Position numbers and translations under genes: made by a program. A stretch of 15,461 bases of DNA from Phycisphaerales bacterium (GTDB lineage Bacteria > Planctomycetota > Phycisphaerae > Phycisphaerales > SM1A02), in contig JAKVBR010000018.1 in assembly GCA_022447165.1 (NCBI GenBank), forward strand, positions 1 to 15,461. Reading direction: 5' to 3'. Of this stretch, positions 14,368-15,461 are shown one piece after another. Positions within the stretch are counted from its first letter, which is position 1. Every line of letters starts with the position of its first letter. Below the pieces are notes generated by a model. The model worked only from the letters and a program-made list of their open reading frames with translations, was not told the origin of the DNA and did no database searches.

Positions 14368-15461
14368 TTACCTTGGTGGAACGCCAAAGACATCGTTTCC
14401 GAAGTTTCGGTCAAGCAAGAATCCAAAACCATACGTTGAGCGGAAACCATTTCGAATAATCGCCATCGGCGTTGCACCCCAAGAAGTGCCAACACTGATA
14501 TGGTCACTTGGCTTAAGGTAAATGTCTGGCTCTGTCTTCTGCAAAATTGCAGCAAAGTTCAATGTCACTGTTGCCTCTAAGTTGTCAGACAGTCTTCTTG
14601 TAATGCTGACTTTTTCAGGAACTGCAATTGGGCTCAAGTCGCCTGCCGCAGTGATGAACTGCGATAGCGTGATTCGATCTCTTGAGATGGGATAGTCGAA
14701 AACGCCTGGCCGTGCGACCTCGCCTCGGATATACAGATTGCCAATCGGAGGTGGTTCAACATAAATTCGGTCATCTGGCCTGACAACAATATTGTACGCG
14801 CTGTCGCCTTTGCTCAGTCGATCCCATGGAATCACAATGATTCGCTCAAGCATTCCGGGAGTTTCTCGCTTACCTTCCTTATCACTGTCTTTTGATGCGA
14901 TTCTGGATGATTGATTTGTTGACACTGGAACCCAAGAGTCAGTCTCTTGTACATAGATAAATGTCGAGTCAGGCGTCATATTCATCTCGTCAGATGATTG
15001 CGTCACATCATCAACATCAACTGGTGCAGCACTGTAAGTTGATGGTGGAACCAAGTCGTCAACATCAACGAGTTGACCTGGACCAGTCTGGATGATTCCA
15101 GGAGATATCGAAGGTGTTTCTTCGACTGGGGTGATTTCTTCGATGAGTTCATTGACATCAACTGCGTCGGGCTCTGGCACCGATGGAATCATCGTATCCA
15201 CGGGCTCGCTTGGGGGCGGCCCAATATCAAGTTGATTAATGAGGTCTTCAATGTTTGTTGAACTTGTGTCGTTGTTTGGAACAGTTGGCGTAACTGGTGC
15301 AACCATTGATGGGGTATTGTCTTCAGTTGCTTCAGGTCTGTTCCAAGTTGGCAACACATCATCACTCACGGGCAATTGCCGAATGACATAAATGTTTTTG
15401 ATTGTCTGCGGAATACCGCCTGCTTGCGAGAGTGCTTCTACAAGCAACAGGTTAGGATCAC
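14368..15461 (-). CDS. Wza-like polysaccharide export protein (SLBB domains), 5' end outside window
   Basis: The frame is open to the right edge: the bases before the TTG at 15445-15447 encode DPNLL, so that TTG is internal and the gene begins outside the window. About 364 C-terminal residues are present. The first visible part, NLLLVEALSQAGG followed by KNIYVIRQL, is the end of an SLBB (soluble-ligand-binding beta-grasp) domain. After a long low-complexity insert the family resumes with RIIVIPWDRLSKGD and VVRPDDRIYV. A second SLBB domain follows (NLYIRGEVARPGVF to ITAAGDL), then IYLKPSDHISVG and a C-terminus rich in Gly, Phe and Arg. Proteins of this family form the outer-membrane/periplasmic export channel and work with Wzc. 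The insert (bases about 14848-15369) is rich in Pro, Asp, Glu, Ser, Thr and Val. It is separated from the exosortase gene by 134 bases, so co-transcription is likely but not certain. Confidence 0.9.
   Translation of the reverse strand, partial: DPNLLLVEALSQAGGIPQTIKNIYVIRQLPVSDDVLPTWNRPEATEDNTPSMVAPVTPTVPNNDTSSTNIEDLINQLDIGPPPSEPVDTMIPSVPEPDAVDVNELIEEITPVEETPSISPGIIQTGPGQLVDVDDLVPPSTYSAAPVDVDDVTQSSDEMNMTPDSTFIYVQETDSWVPVSTNQSSRIASKDSDKEGKRETPGMLERIIVIPWDRLSKGDSAYNIVVRPDDRIYVEPPPIGNLYIRGEVARPGVFDYPISRDRITLSQFITAAGDLSPIAVPEKVSITRRLSDNLEATVTLNFAAILQKTEPDIYLKPSDHISVGTSWGATPMAIIRNGFRSTYGFGFLLDRNFGNDVFGVPPR
14998..15255 (-). repeat. Degenerate VDVDDL-type peptide repeats within the Wza-like protein insert
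   Basis: Four related short units occur inside the insert: NIEDLINQL, VDVNELIEEI, VDVDDLV and VDVDDVT, separated by proline-rich spacers of about 10-25 residues. The three VDV units share a tcaacatcaac-like DNA core on the plus strand, read near 15011, 15058 and 15150. This could be a repeated acidic docking or calcium-binding-like motif, or just repeat expansion in a disordered linker. Confidence 0.5.

Noticed and set aside
15445..15447. TTG as the start codon of the Wza-like gene
   Set aside because: The frame continues without a stop to the window edge and the upstream codons fit the SLBB motif, so the true start lies outside.
1..15461. CRISPR array, tRNA/rRNA, transposon or phage signs
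   Set aside because: No spaced direct repeats, no tRNA-like cloverleaf in the small gaps, no transposase or integrase and no terminal inverted repeats were seen; coding covers nearly the whole window.

Overview
The window reads as one continuous piece of a bacterial chromosome. Eight closely packed genes run on the minus strand (bases 15461 down to 1099) and meet one gene on the plus strand (bases 2-1102). Both edges cut through genes. No RNA gene, insertion sequence, CRISPR array or origin is visible. The only gap above 20 bases is the 134-base stretch at 14234-14367.

In transcription order the minus-strand genes are: (1) a Wza-like outer-membrane polysaccharide export protein, truncated by the right edge; (2) an exosortase fused to an EpsI-type (DUF3485) domain; (3) a 1701-residue membrane-anchored TPR protein; (4) a Wzc-like Wzz/BY-kinase protein; (5) a WecA/TagO-type polyprenyl-phosphate sugar-1-phosphate transferase; (6) a low-molecular-weight protein tyrosine phosphatase (Wzb/Wzi type); (7) serA; (8) serC. 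From gene 2 onward each gap is 19 bases or less, or the genes overlap, so genes 2-8 look like one operon. Genes 1-6 form an exosortase-linked exopolysaccharide synthesis and export module. Genes 7-8 are the first two steps of serine synthesis. The plus-strand gene is a DUF1015 protein converging on serC with a 4-base overlap.

Proposed working model. The WecA-like enzyme loads the first sugar phosphate on the lipid carrier. The Wzc-like protein and the Wza-like protein handle chain length and export across the inner and outer membranes. The phosphatase would reverse tyrosine phosphorylation. The exosortase would process sorting-signal proteins at the inner membrane, with the TPR protein as a scaffold. 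No glycosyltransferase, flippase, polymerase or PEP-CTERM substrate lies in the window; these may lie beyond the right edge or elsewhere.

Organism: a Gram-negative-type envelope is implied by the Wza-like protein. The combination of an exosortase/EpsI fusion, a giant TPR protein, a Wzc-like protein lacking its P-loop lysine, and serA/serC/DUF1015 linkage suggests the Planctomycetota/Verrucomicrobiota area, perhaps a marine Phycisphaerae-like lineage. This assignment is inference from gene content and was not checked by any search.

The points most worth a second look are: the lost catalytic lysine in the Wzc-like kinase although a phosphatase is co-encoded; a roughly 170-residue acidic, repeat-bearing insert inside the Wza-like protein; the giant TPR partner of the exosortase; and the attachment of serine synthesis plus a DUF1015 protein with an ADGHHR motif to the polysaccharide operon.
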